Notes under the pieces: model-generated | Seen by the model: the letters and a program-made list of their open reading frames with translations, nothing else | Database searches by the model: none | What the model was told of the DNA's origin: nothing | Position numbers and translations under genes: made by a program | Part shown: positions 1-9,007 of the stretch, piece after piece | How the letters are laid out: every line of letters starts with the position of its first letter | Position numbering within the stretch: position 1 is the stretch's first letter | NCBI GenBank assembly: GCA_023091735.1 | Contig: JALKBU010000904.1 | Coordinates: forward strand, 1 to 21,172 | DNA length: 21,172 nucleotides | Source of the DNA: Trichomonas tenax | Taxonomy: Eukaryota > Parabasalia > Trichomonadida > Trichomonadidae | Direction: 5' to 3'

Positions 1-180
1 TCTGCTAGATCACCAGGTCATCCTTCACTATAAGGCCACAACTACTCATAATGAAGTCTTCTTTGGCTTCCAACATTGAGTTCAATCCATTTCAACCTAT
101 TGACACTTTTCCATTTTTCCCGCGCAATCACGTCACTTTCCTTTATATTTGATATTCTGACTCTATATGTCAAACATAAT
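1..180. other. left edge, no firm gene
   Basis: The edge holds only short open frames. On the minus strand a frame offset by one base from the 181-567 ORF runs from 254 to 42. A 23-codon ATG ORF lies at 76-5. Neither is long enough to call. Two copies of the TTTACATG/TGACATATA-type motif lie near 160-190. Confidence 0.3.
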
Positions 181-567
181 TTACATGTCAGAAAAGCACG
201 TTGTTCTATTTTGTCCCAGTCCCAAAAATGATGTTTTATTTCTGAAATCTCCAAAATGTTTTCTTATTTTGTCATTTTTCCATTCATTATATCTTACTTT
301 ATAAATTTTATCTTTATCTTTACATCTTTCATCATTTCCAATATATTTATAACAAATTATTGATTTAGAGTTTTCATATTCTTCGGCATTCAATACCTCA
401 CAATCTTCTTTAATAAATATATGCTTTATGTAATCAGGATTTATCATTCTATAATATTGTTTACCTTTAAATCTTAAAATATAAACAGGTACCCCTTCAT
501 CAATAACTCTTTCAACTATTTTATCACACGAAGTGTCTGGCGTAGCCTCACTTTTTATATTCGACAT
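181..567 (-). CDS. small hypothetical protein, weakly chromodomain-like
   Basis: This ORF encodes 128 residues from an ATG. I do not recognise a specific gene. Residues about 16-40 (VERVIDE..VYILRFKGK) have the rhythm of the chromodomain core, where a beta strand with VE+I is followed by YLVKWKG, but the rest of the fold is not evident. The middle is rich in K, D, E, Y and N. The last 25 codons (181-254) overlap a second open frame, shifted by one base, that continues to position 42 for 70 codons (RVRISNIKESDV..). This may mean a frameshift shortened a longer protein. The stop lies inside a copy of the recurrent TGACATGTAAA motif, so the 3' end could instead overlap a promoter-like region. 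Chromodomains occur in chromatin readers and in integrases of large eukaryotic transposons; neither is shown here. It is a real gene or a remnant, and I am not sure which. Confidence 0.4.
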   Translation of the reverse strand: MSNIKSEATPDTSCDKIVERVIDEGVPVYILRFKGKQYYRMINPDYIKHIFIKEDCEVLNAEEYENSKSIICYKYIGNDERCKDKDKIYKVRYNEWKNDKIRKHFGDFRNKTSFLGLGQNRTTCFSDM

Positions 568-774
568 TGTCCGCTGTTTATGTAATAAATAAAAATTAAA
601 TAATAAAACAATTAACTTAGTTTTTTCCCACCATATATATTAGTTATTGTCCCCACTATATATAATTACAAAAAATAGTTTAAAACCCCAAAGCATATAC
701 TACTATGGTTAGACAAATTTTTGGATTACAATGGAAAATCACACTCTGTATACTACTTCAATAAATCAAATTTG

Positions 775-886
775 TTCATCATTGTAATTTTATATCGATT
801 AGTCACATTTTAGCATCATTGTGATTTGAAATCAATATATCACGTTTTTCCTTCATTATGACATGAAAACAAACAGCCACATTTGG
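775..886. repeat. decayed tandem repeat, three units of about 37 bp
   Basis: Three consecutive segments (775-812, 813-849, 850-886) share the pattern CATCATTGTRATTT, then ATCRAT, then TCACRTTTT. The third unit is the most degraded. There is no open frame across them. Confidence 0.45.
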
Positions 887-1080
887 CCACTCTTAATATA
901 TCTCTATTATATTTCAATTGAAATGGAATCTCGAAAAATGTTTTGACACCACCTAATTAATGTTTTATTCATTCATGTTGCTTTTATGTGTTAATTGTAA
1001 CTGTGTATGAATTTGATGATTAAATTGATATTGCTTGAAGTATTGGAGCAAAGACTCAACTTTCTATTTTGGAGTTATTT

Positions 1081-1108
1081 TTTGCCAAAAACGTATTTAC
1101 ACGGCAAA
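1081..1108 (+). promoter_or_regulatory. palindromic promoter-like element of BBS8
   Basis: TTTGCC at 1081-1086 is mirrored by GGCAAA at 1103-1108, and the right half belongs to TTTACACGGCAAA (1096-1108). It lies 22-50 bases before the BBS8 ATG, the same general place as related motifs before other genes in this window. A regulatory role is inferred from that recurrence. Confidence 0.4.
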
Positions 1109-1130
1109 TTTAAATTTTTTTTATAAATTA

Positions 1131-2564
1131 ATGGATCCGCTGTATAAATCATTAAATTACTTGAGACTCCGCAACTACACGAAGTGCTCCGAAGCATGCA
1201 AATCAATACCGACGAATCAACAGAAAGAAAAATGGTATATAATTTGTAAAGCGCGAACAGAGGAGAGCTGGACCGATTTTACTGAGCCAGATGACATAAC
1301 CGCAACAGATATGGTATTTGACGAAAATGTTGTTGCAAACGTCGCACGCCCAGGAACATCTCTTAGAACCGGCGCTCTTCTGTCTCGTGGATCGAGGCCG
1401 ATCACCCAAAGCGGACGTCCTGTGAGCGGTTATGCGCACACACGTCCAGAATCATCACGAAAATTAACAGGAAATCCAACAACATCAGCAACTTCAAGAT
1501 TTAGCAGACTTGCAACAGCATCTCTTGCGTTTTCTGGTGATGAACCAGATATTACTTCGATTAATACAGAAAGATTCGCGAAAACTCCATTCTTATCACG
1601 AATTTTAATTGATTATTTACTCCAAAGATTAAGAGATCCAATTCGTGCCATCCAATTAGCTGCAAGTTGTACAAAATTATGCGGTTTCGATGACTGGTGG
1701 TGGAAAAACAGACTTGGCGTTTCATATTATATGCTTGGATTAAATCCTGAAGCAGAGGCCCAATTCCGCTCATCACTCACTAATTCTATAAGCATAGAGT
1801 CGCGTTTGGAGCTTGCTAAGATATACACTAAGCTCGATCAGCCGATTAAAGCATTATCTGAGTTAACTGTTGGCTTTGATCAGTTTCCACAGGAAATCAG
1901 GTTTATCCTTGCACAAGGCCGCATTCGCGATCTCCTTGGAGAATCCAGCGCTGCAAGAGATTTATGGCGTCAAGCTTTGCAGATTGATCAGTCCTGCGTT
2001 GAAGCTGCTGCTTCTCTTGGTGCCGCCACATTCTATGAAGACCAGCCGGAGACATCATCCAAGTTTTTCTCGTATTTGAGAAAATTAGGAATTGTTAACA
2101 CTGCAGTTCTCAATAACATTGCAATTTCAATGCTTTCTTCTGGTGCCCTTGGAAGTGTCGGACCTGCAATTGTTGCAGCTCTCTCAATCGCAACAAATGA
2201 TGAAGAAAGATCTGATGTTTGGTATAATATCTCTCACATCGCAATCACAGCCGGCGATATGGCATTGACACAGCAGGCGCTTCTTATTTCTACAAGCTTG
2301 AATAGCTCCAATGGAGAAGCATTTAACAACCTCGGTTTAATCGAGTTGAAGAAGAAGAACGTTCAAAAAGCTCTTGCTGCTTTCCGCTCTGCCAATGAAG
2401 CAAATCCTGAGATGCATGAGCCTTGGTTCAACTGCGCTCTTCTTTATCAGAGGCTTGGACAACTCCAAGAAGCATACCTCGCTGCAGAGCAATCCGTGAA
2501 ATTATATCCAACATTCACTGATGGCATTGACTTACTTAAGTCCATCGCATCACAGCTCAAGTGA
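1131..2564 (+). CDS. BBS8: BBSome subunit BBS8 (TTC8), TPR protein
   Basis: This 477-residue protein matches BBS8/TTC8, a subunit of the BBSome coat that moves membrane proteins in and out of cilia and flagella together with intraflagellar transport. Diagnostic features visible in the translation are the DEN..A..ARPGTS segment (residues 65-77), the RPITQSGRP signature (89-97) known from human TTC8, a RLATASL-type motif (126-132), DWWWK (188-192), and then tandem tetratricopeptide repeats to the C-terminus, including SDVWYNISHIAI and EAFNNLGLIELKK. Overall length is close to that of the human protein. An in-frame TTG upstream at 1035 would add 32 residues with no family likeness, so the ATG at 1131 is chosen; it fits the family N-terminus (MDPLY..LRLRNY). 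No intron or frameshift is seen. The gene is followed by the SPK-rich gene on the same strand. Confidence 0.93.
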   Translation: MDPLYKSLNYLRLRNYTKCSEACKSIPTNQQKEKWYIICKARTEESWTDFTEPDDITATDMVFDENVVANVARPGTSLRTGALLSRGSRPITQSGRPVSGYAHTRPESSRKLTGNPTTSATSRFSRLATASLAFSGDEPDITSINTERFAKTPFLSRILIDYLLQRLRDPIRAIQLAASCTKLCGFDDWWWKNRLGVSYYMLGLNPEAEAQFRSSLTNSISIESRLELAKIYTKLDQPIKALSELTVGFDQFPQEIRFILAQGRIRDLLGESSAARDLWRQALQIDQSCVEAAASLGAATFYEDQPETSSKFFSYLRKLGIVNTAVLNNIAISMLSSGALGSVGPAIVAALSIATNDEERSDVWYNISHIAITAGDMALTQQALLISTSLNSSNGEAFNNLGLIELKKKNVQKALAAFRSANEANPEMHEPWFNCALLYQRLGQLQEAYLAAEQSVKLYPTFTDGIDLLKSIASQLK

Positions 2565-2934
2565 TTTATTTGTAATAAAATATGTATGTATTATGTTTTT
2601 ACATCCTTTATTTTAATGTAAATCAATCTCTTCGTTTGATATTTAATCAACAAACATTCCAATATAAATCAATCTCGTAATTTGCTTTAAATATCAAAGA
2701 ATATCGCTTTTAAAACAAAATCATATAGCCGCGATTATGCTAACATTGCTCTTTTTGGCTATATTTGGTGTGTGATCGGTTTAAAAAAGCTATAAATTGT
2801 GAATATAATATTATCAATATTAAAACAATGATGGATGCCAATTTATGTTTAACTTTGTATTTAAAATTAATGTTGATCATTTGATTTAGTCTAGGATCAT
2901 TAAATGAGTACAAAATGAAGTGTTGAAGAAATAT

Positions 2935-3030
2935 TTGACGTGTAAAGTAATGAAATATAAAATTCTGACGTGTAAATAAATCAGGGAAAATTGAGAATAC
3001 CTTTGTAACGGCAAAATTTTCCATGTAAGG
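2935..3030 (+). promoter_or_regulatory. cluster of TGACGTGTAAA-type motifs
   Basis: Two near-identical copies (2935-2946 and 2965-2976, 30 bases apart start to start) and a partial third (CCATGTAAGG, 3021-3030) precede the large SPK-rich gene. The fixed orientation and close spacing suggest binding sites for one factor. The role is inferred. Confidence 0.45.
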
Positions 3031-3037
3031 ACCAAAA

Positions 3038-3127
3038 ATGCCTCTTTGCGTTGCATGGAGTCCACAATCAAAGAATTTTCTTCATTATTTTGAAAGTGAA
3101 AAGTTCGGAGAACAACACTTCAAATAA
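3038..3127 (+). other. upstream ORF before the SPK-rich gene
   Basis: An ATG ORF of 29 codons (MPLCVAWSPQS...) ends eight bases before the main ATG, in a different frame. It is either a short upstream ORF or sequence outside the transcript: the initiator-like TCATTA at 3082-3087 would start the RNA inside it. A frameshift that hides the true N-terminus of the next gene is a third possibility. Confidence 0.3.
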
Positions 3128-3134
3128 GCCGCCA

Positions 3135-6100
3135 ATGCATCTAATGACACCGAACGAGAAATCACTTCTCAATCTTAAACTGAAGCGTCTCGAATCAAGT
3201 TACCAAACAGATGAAAAAGATTCATATTCTTTAATTATCACGCAAAAATCTTTGAAACGATTAAATGTAGACTCTAGACTCAAAGATGATTCGTATTCAT
3301 CATCAACGAGGCACAATAATTCACCCTGGATCAATGCCGTATTCGACTCTCCTGTTTTATTGAAAATAAGACTCGACTTCTTGACAGCACGAAGAATGAT
3401 ATACACACGCGTGTTTTTCAGGAAATGGAAACAAAGATATATGAAAAAACCTAAATCATATTCAAAAGAATTACCAAAGAAGTTGCGTGTAAGACAACAA
3501 CACGATGTGAGTGTCGATAGTGAACTTGCTTTTATACGAGAAGAAAAATTAAAACACTCGAAATTGAAACAGGTCAATCCTTACAATGCAAACGATAAGC
3601 AAACACAAACATGTTTCGTGTCCGATTCGGATTCATATACTTACGTGACAAAAAGCAAAAACAGCCAAATTAATCAAAATTCAAGTGACGATGACCTCGA
3701 ATTTGAAGAAACCATTGCAAGAATTAGAAAGAATAGACACAAAAGTACATCGTCATCTTCAAAGAAGAGTCAAAGATCGAGTTCATTGAAAGAAGAAAAT
3801 AATAACGATGAATACGTCTTCGAAACACCTAAACAAACGGAGAAAAAGCCAAATACAACACCATACGAAGATACAATCAAAAGTGATTTGAATGAAAATT
3901 CGTTAAGGAAAATTCAAGGGAATCTTATATCAAGAATGAAGTCAAATAGAAGTGTTAACTATGATGATCTCATGGTTGACTCTTCAGAAGAAGAAACAGA
4001 TGAATTGAAATTATCTCATATCAAACCAAAAGAAGAAGCAAAACCACCATCTCCAAAGCCATCACCTGCAAAGAAAACACGTAAACCCAAGAGTTCAAAG
4101 ATTGATTGGGTAAAATCGAGTGAAAGAATGAATAAAACTCAATCTGTTGAAGAAAAGCTTGCAAAGAGGAAATTACTTCACATGATGGCAGCGGAAGAGC
4201 CAGAAGTCGAAGAAATGCCTCAGCAGCCAAATAATCCTCATTTAGTTTGGAAACTCAATCCTCCACAAGAATTCCAGAGAAGACCAAAACAAATCAACGA
4301 AGATGAAGAACACAATTCTGATGACTCGAAATTACCAATTCCTACTCCAAAACTCTCAGGAATGGAGTTCTATAGAGTTCCAACAGGAGAGAGAATCGAA
4401 ATAAGTCCAAAAGAGTCAAAAATGGAATTCCAGAGTTTCATCATCAGCGATAATGTAAATGAATCAAAACCATCTCTTTCGATGTCTACAGCAGTTCCAA
4501 CAGAGAGATTCTCATCAGATGGACGATCCACTCCAACGAAGAAGCACAAGAACAAAGCTGAAATGCAGAATGAAGTCGAAGATTTAGCTTTCAAGAATCA
4601 TTCAAAGGCCGTTATTAAGCGTCTTGAAAATGAATATTCGCCAAAGAAAGAACATAAATATGATATTTTTGGTCCAATTCCTGATGAAGAAGAATTAAAT
4701 CCAAAGTCTCCATTAATGCAAATGAACAAGAAAATCAAAGATGAAGAACCACCAAAAGAAGAGTTTTCTGACGTCCCTGATATTGAAAAAGAACTCGCAA
4801 AATTATCTTCAAAATACAAAGCAAATGAGTTTTCAGAGCCATCTAAATCAGATAATTCACCATCTTCTAAAACTCCATTCAAAGAAAATCAAACACCACG
4901 TCAAGACAAAAAGACATTGCCAACAGATAAATTTATTTCACCTATGAAAGATTCATCGACAAATACATCTTCGCCAACACAAGGAAAGTCTTTTGCATCA
5001 GTGACAACACAGTCTGAAGAATTTTCACCACTCAATGACCAAATGCTTCAAGCTGATACTCAAAAGAATTATAACAAATTATCACATAACATCAATAAGT
5101 CGAAGAGCGAAAGAATTATTGAAAAACCACCTCCAATCATCACAAACAAGACTCCTATTTCAAATAATAAGTCTTCGCCACTACAGAAAACACCTCAACA
5201 AAACAATCCATCTCCATTAAAGTCTAAAGCATCCAATTCACCAGCTTCCATTAACAATAAATCTCCAATAAATCAAAATTCTCCTTCAGTGATAAGCCTA
5301 AGTCAGAAATCAGAACAGAAAACACCAGCAAACAAGAATCTGCTTCTCGGAACAGGAGTCGAAGCTGAAGAAGATTGGCATCCAAATTCTCGATACCTTG
5401 GATCTCAGCCAAGAAGTCAGAGCATGGAAGTCTTTAATTTCAACATGCAAGCAAAGACTCCTCCACCTAAACAGAAGCTTTCTCCAGGACTTAAGATAAA
5501 TAACATCGAAGCAGGCCATATCAAGAGTCTTACATCACCAAAGAAGCTTCAAAAATCGAGTGCTACTCAATCATCACCAGAATTTAATCTCAAACCAAAG
5601 AAGTCGAAACGTGGAAAGAAGAGAGTTGTCGAAGATGAGGAAGAAGATTTTATTGATCAAAATCCTATCGATCAATACAATAATCTATCAGATCGTCTTT
5701 CCAATATCAAAATGGGAGTACAGAAACATAGTGAACCAATTTACTATGCTGCTATTTCTGCAGCAATCAAAGCTCATTCAAAGTCGAAACCAAACTCTCC
5801 AATCAAACAGAAAGATGATGATGAGCTGCTCATGTTCCAAGAAAATCCGATTGAAGATTCTCCACTTGCTGGTTTTGCAGCTGAAAGCTTTAACACACCA
5901 AAATCAAAACCAAATGATATTTATTCTCCAAATGAAAACAAATCCGTAAAATCAAAATCACCTACAATCTCATCAAATAGCACTACTAAATCTAAGGATT
6001 TATTCAACCAGACGAAATCTCCTAAATCAAGCTCTGATACTAAATCACCAAAGGCTTCATTAACTGATTTAAGATCACCTAAATATATAGAAATCACCCT

Positions 6101-7886
6101 TAAATCTCCAAAATCCTCAGCTTCAGCTATAAAGTCTCCTAAATCAAAGAATTCATTTGACAAAGAAAAGTCACCGAAATCATCTGATTCCAGTAAGAAG
6201 GCGAAGGATTCAATAAAAGACAAGAAAACTCCAAAGTCCAAAGATTCATTTGATAAAGATAAATCATCTGATTCCAGTAAAAAGAGAAAACAAAAAGAGA
6301 ATGATGATTATGGAAATGAAGACGCCGAGATATTTGAAAATAATTTAATAACAGAATCAGAATCTCGTCAGGAATTTGTTCCAGAAATAAAATCGAAGAA
6401 AATCGAATATGTTACAAATCCAGTTTTCACATTTGATAAATTTTCTGAGACTAAAATTGATGAATGTGCTCAAACAAGCGAGAAGCCAGATTCAGATTCT
6501 GATAATGGCGGATTCATTTTTGTTGGAATTGATGATGATGAAAAGGATCAAGTAAGGAATCACAAGACAAACGGAAAGAGAAGATACATCACAGAAACAG
6601 AGGAAGGACAGAAACTTATATTGACAAAAGCCAAGCACAGACTATCAGACTATTTGCAAGTTGATGAAGAAGAGAAGAAAGCTCCAGAAGAATCTCCACT
6701 TGTCAACAAGAAGGATACTTCAACACAAGAAAACACAAAACCCGAAAAATATATCGAAATTAAAACAAACGAAAATATTCTTGATGCACCAAAAGCAAGT
6801 CCGCCAATTAAGAATGAAAATGAAACTAAGAATACAGAGAAACCGAAGAGAGATGTAAGATTCAAAGCATTCACTCCTTCTGATAACGAGAACAGAATTA
6901 TGGACAACTTCCCATCATCTGAAGGTGGATTTCCATTATACGATCCAACACCAAAACGCAATCCAAAGAGTAATTTCTCTAATATATCAGACATGTCTGA
7001 AGTCGAGTTTACTCCTTCTATGTCTGATCAAGTCCTCAGATTCTCTCAGGAAGAGTTGTTATCGAGAAATGCAGAAGAAGAAATTGATGAGAAAGGAAAA
7101 GTTCCTAAAGAAACTCCTCCATCTAAAGGAACACCAGCAAACATGAGCCAGAAGTATCCTTCTTATTTTGATGAAGAAGAGAAGTTCATTTTCAAGAAAT
7201 CATCGAGAAGAACACCAAAACAGAAGCGAAGAAGTTCTCAATATAAAGAAGATATCACTCCTTCGGGATTAAAAGGAAACATCACTCCTCAGAAAGGCGA
7301 TTATAACACAACAAGTAATGAACATAAAAAACCATCAAGTTCCAATAAATTGGAATTATCTCCTGCAACGATGAAAGAAGTTCAATCTGAACCAAAATCT
7401 CTCGATATTTCTCCACCGAAGATTGATGATGTTCAAAAACTTGAAATATCTCCAGTCCGAGCCAATGAATGGGGACAGAAGCCAGATTTAGCAATTTCTT
7501 CAGTAAAAGAGATCCACAATGAATCAAATGATAATTCATCAACTGTAACGAAAGAAGAAACAAAGAAGAGCCACAAGCACAGAAGGAAGATAGAATATGA
7601 TGAAAAGTTCATTGCTTCGACAGATAAATCACCAAAACTCGCTATTGCAATAACAGAAGAGAATGAGAAAATGCCACATGAAAGAAGAAACTTCATATCT
7701 GATCTCTCGGATGATGATGTTCCAACAAGCAAATCACCAGAAACGCCAAAGCCTCTTTATTATGAAGTGTCACACTCTGTTTACAATCTCCCTGAAGAAG
7801 ATGTCGAAATGGTTGGACTAATGTTCGATGTTGGTGATTATTATGACAGTAACAGTGATGATTTATTAATATCACAATTCAAATAA
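3135..7886 (+). CDS. giant disordered SPK-rich protein, unknown function
   Basis: The protein has 1583 residues from the ATG at 3135 (1580 from 3144). I do not recognise the gene. Nearly all of it is low-complexity and rich in S, K, P, E, N and D, so it is expected to be intrinsically disordered. Dozens of SP/TP sites, often SPK or SPxK, would suit proline-directed kinases (CDK or MAPK). They are densest at residues about 950-1055, where a unit SK(N/D)SFDK(E/D)K...SDSSKK is duplicated. Near the N-terminus (about residues 92-105) RVFFRKWKQRYMKK resembles a single centrin-binding, Sfi1-type helix. Many K/R-rich patches could act as nuclear localisation signals. The C-terminal 45 residues are less simple and acidic (NLPEEDVEMVGLMFDVGDYY). 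A nuclear, chromatin or centrosome/basal-body role is possible but only a guess. The long frame with consistent codon bias supports expression. It converges with the lipase gene, 94 bases apart. Confidence 0.85.
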   Translation: MHLMTPNEKSLLNLKLKRLESSYQTDEKDSYSLIITQKSLKRLNVDSRLKDDSYSSSTRHNNSPWINAVFDSPVLLKIRLDFLTARRMIYTRVFFRKWKQRYMKKPKSYSKELPKKLRVRQQHDVSVDSELAFIREEKLKHSKLKQVNPYNANDKQTQTCFVSDSDSYTYVTKSKNSQINQNSSDDDLEFEETIARIRKNRHKSTSSSSKKSQRSSSLKEENNNDEYVFETPKQTEKKPNTTPYEDTIKSDLNENSLRKIQGNLISRMKSNRSVNYDDLMVDSSEEETDELKLSHIKPKEEAKPPSPKPSPAKKTRKPKSSKIDWVKSSERMNKTQSVEEKLAKRKLLHMMAAEEPEVEEMPQQPNNPHLVWKLNPPQEFQRRPKQINEDEEHNSDDSKLPIPTPKLSGMEFYRVPTGERIEISPKESKMEFQSFIISDNVNESKPSLSMSTAVPTERFSSDGRSTPTKKHKNKAEMQNEVEDLAFKNHSKAVIKRLENEYSPKKEHKYDIFGPIPDEEELNPKSPLMQMNKKIKDEEPPKEEFSDVPDIEKELAKLSSKYKANEFSEPSKSDNSPSSKTPFKENQTPRQDKKTLPTDKFISPMKDSSTNTSSPTQGKSFASVTTQSEEFSPLNDQMLQADTQKNYNKLSHNINKSKSERIIEKPPPIITNKTPISNNKSSPLQKTPQQNNPSPLKSKASNSPASINNKSPINQNSPSVISLSQKSEQKTPANKNLLLGTGVEAEEDWHPNSRYLGSQPRSQSMEVFNFNMQAKTPPPKQKLSPGLKINNIEAGHIKSLTSPKKLQKSSATQSSPEFNLKPKKSKRGKKRVVEDEEEDFIDQNPIDQYNNLSDRLSNIKMGVQKHSEPIYYAAISAAIKAHSKSKPNSPIKQKDDDELLMFQENPIEDSPLAGFAAESFNTPKSKPNDIYSPNENKSVKSKSPTISSNSTTKSKDLFNQTKSPKSSSDTKSPKASLTDLRSPKYIEITLKSPKSSASAIKSPKSKNSFDKEKSPKSSDSSKKAKDSIKDKKTPKSKDSFDKDKSSDSSKKRKQKENDDYGNEDAEIFENNLITESESRQEFVPEIKSKKIEYVTNPVFTFDKFSETKIDECAQTSEKPDSDSDNGGFIFVGIDDDEKDQVRNHKTNGKRRYITETEEGQKLILTKAKHRLSDYLQVDEEEKKAPEESPLVNKKDTSTQENTKPEKYIEIKTNENILDAPKASPPIKNENETKNTEKPKRDVRFKAFTPSDNENRIMDNFPSSEGGFPLYDPTPKRNPKSNFSNISDMSEVEFTPSMSDQVLRFSQEELLSRNAEEEIDEKGKVPKETPPSKGTPANMSQKYPSYFDEEEKFIFKKSSRRTPKQKRRSSQYKEDITPSGLKGNITPQKGDYNTTSNEHKKPSSSNKLELSPATMKEVQSEPKSLDISPPKIDDVQKLEISPVRANEWGQKPDLAISSVKEIHNESNDNSSTVTKEETKKSHKHRRKIEYDEKFIASTDKSPKLAIAITEENEKMPHERRNFISDLSDDDVPTSKSPETPKPLYYEVSHSVYNLPEEDVEMVGLMFDVGDYYDSNSDDLLISQFK

Positions 7887-7980
7887 TTAATTATTTATAA
7901 TTATGTTTTATTTTTGTTGTTTATGTAATGTTAATATGTTAAACGGTTTTAATACTACTTTGATAATATATTCAGCGGAA

Positions 7981-8856
7981 TTAATCAACTCCAATGAACT
8001 TAAATATTTCTTTGTAAACCTCTGGTCTGTGAACACTCTTAATAAGGTCATGTGGTCCATTCTCATACTCGATATATGTACAGTGTGGAATGCTTTCGGC
8101 CCAATGCTTGTTGAATTCCGGATCAACTTGTGGATCACCTGTTCCTTGCATGAATAGGAATGGAATATCTGAAGGGAACTTACTTGCACTCTGCTGCATC
8201 AAGCTCATGTTGTAGAAAGCAGAACTGAGTATAATGAAAGATGCCTTTGTCTGCAAATACTGTGATCCAGCAACAGCTTGTTTATATCCATCAGGAGCAT
8301 CAGATTTCATGATATCTAAACCTATATCGACGCCAGCTGAAGGATAAACCCAAGATAAAGCCCAAATTCCGAAACGAAGGTACCAAGCAGGATTTGGATG
8401 CTTTTTTGTTCTCAACCATGGTGCAATGATAATGACACCCTTGATGAGATCCTTTGTTACGTTGTTATTTATTAAATAATGAACTGTAGAAAGTCCACCA
8501 AGCGAATGTCCGAACAAATAGATAGGAATATCATCATAGATTGTCCTCGCGTATTCAACTAAGTGCTTAATTTCATCAGAAATCTGCTCTACAGTTGTTT
8601 GCGATCTTCCGCCCGGACTTCTTCCGTGTCCTATGTGATCTGTCGCTAATGCTGCGCCACCATGGTCTGTGAAAACTCTTAAAACATTGGCATTGAAGCA
8701 AACAGCAGAGCAGAGACCGTGAATATACAAAACTACGTATTTTGTCGGTCCTTGTTTAACCCTCCAATGGCATCCGATGGCCTTTTTGCCAAAAGCGTCA
8801 ACTTCGAACGTTTCTCCATCGTATTCTGCCCTCCAATCGACGTCTGCTAACTCCAT
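7981..8856 (-). CDS. monoacylglycerol lipase-like alpha/beta hydrolase (S33-type)
   Basis: This 291-residue protein is a complete alpha/beta hydrolase of the monoacylglycerol lipase / serine aminopeptidase S33 group, a size typical of the family. Visible elements are: the oxyanion-hole strand YIHGLCS (44-50, HG motif); DHIGHGRSPG (73-82), the classic segment after strand 4; the nucleophile elbow GHSLGG with Ser118; the acid at about Asp241 in GTGDPQVDP; and the base His269 in NGPHDL. It probably hydrolyses a carboxylic ester such as a monoacylglycerol or lysophospholipid; the substrate cannot be read from sequence. There is no signal peptide or membrane segment, so it is likely cytosolic or peripheral. 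The start is the ATG at 8856, with TGTCAAA 10-16 bases upstream. It is transcribed toward the SPK-rich gene and away from the transposon-like element. Confidence 0.88.
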   Translation of the reverse strand: MELADVDWRAEYDGETFEVDAFGKKAIGCHWRVKQGPTKYVVLYIHGLCSAVCFNANVLRVFTDHGGAALATDHIGHGRSPGGRSQTTVEQISDEIKHLVEYARTIYDDIPIYLFGHSLGGLSTVHYLINNNVTKDLIKGVIIIAPWLRTKKHPNPAWYLRFGIWALSWVYPSAGVDIGLDIMKSDAPDGYKQAVAGSQYLQTKASFIILSSAFYNMSLMQQSASKFPSDIPFLFMQGTGDPQVDPEFNKHWAESIPHCTYIEYENGPHDLIKSVHRPEVYKEIFKFIGVD

Positions 8857-9007
8857 AATTTATTTTGACATTTTTTGTCTCACATTTGACAAAATTGTGG
8901 TATTTGTCAAATTTTTGTGGATATTGTTGTTTTACATGTTAAGAATTTTTAACCACTACCAAAATCGTCAAATAATCTATTTTAAACACTGTTGACTATA
9001 AAACTAT
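8857..9007. other. upstream flank of the lipase gene
   Basis: The region is AT-rich. It carries TTTGACAAAATTG and TTTGTCAAATTT half-sites and TTTACATG at 8931-8938, and ends with the left copy of the 17-bp direct repeat. Confidence 0.4.
8991..9007. repeat. left copy of 17-bp direct repeat (target-site duplication)
   Basis: GTTGACTATAAAACTAT abuts the first base of the left terminal inverted repeat. An identical copy lies at 9336-9352. The bases beyond differ (T versus A before it), so the repeat is exactly 17 bp. Confidence 0.75.

Larger units (their letters stand above)
568..1130. other. intergenic region upstream of BBS8
   Basis: This is AT-rich DNA without a convincing ORF. It holds a decayed tandem repeat (775-886) and, next to the BBS8 start, a TTTGCC...GGCAAA inverted pair (1081-1108) that contains a TTTACACGGCAAA motif. 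Both neighbours read away from this region, so it serves divergent genes. Confidence 0.5.
2565..3134. other. intergenic region between BBS8 and the SPK-rich gene
   Basis: AT-rich DNA with no gene. TAAATCAATCTC is repeated directly at 2619-2630 and 2665-2676. Nearer the next gene are TTGACGTGTAAA (2935-2946), CTGACGTGTAAA (2965-2976) and CCATGTAAGG (3021-3030), all versions of the window's promoter-like motif. An initiator-like TCATTA lies at 3082-3087. Confidence 0.5.

Noticed and set aside
5..22. CTAGATCACCA shared with about 20214-20224
   Set aside because: The match is 11 bases with only loose similarity beyond; not enough for a repeat family.
5..76. 23-codon minus-strand ATG ORF with coding-like composition
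   Set aside because: Too short, at the window edge, with no supporting motif at a consistent distance.
1035..1130. TTG-started extension of BBS8 by 32 residues
   Set aside because: The extension has no likeness to BBS8, overlaps the palindromic promoter-like element, and a non-ATG start is unlikely in this type of organism.
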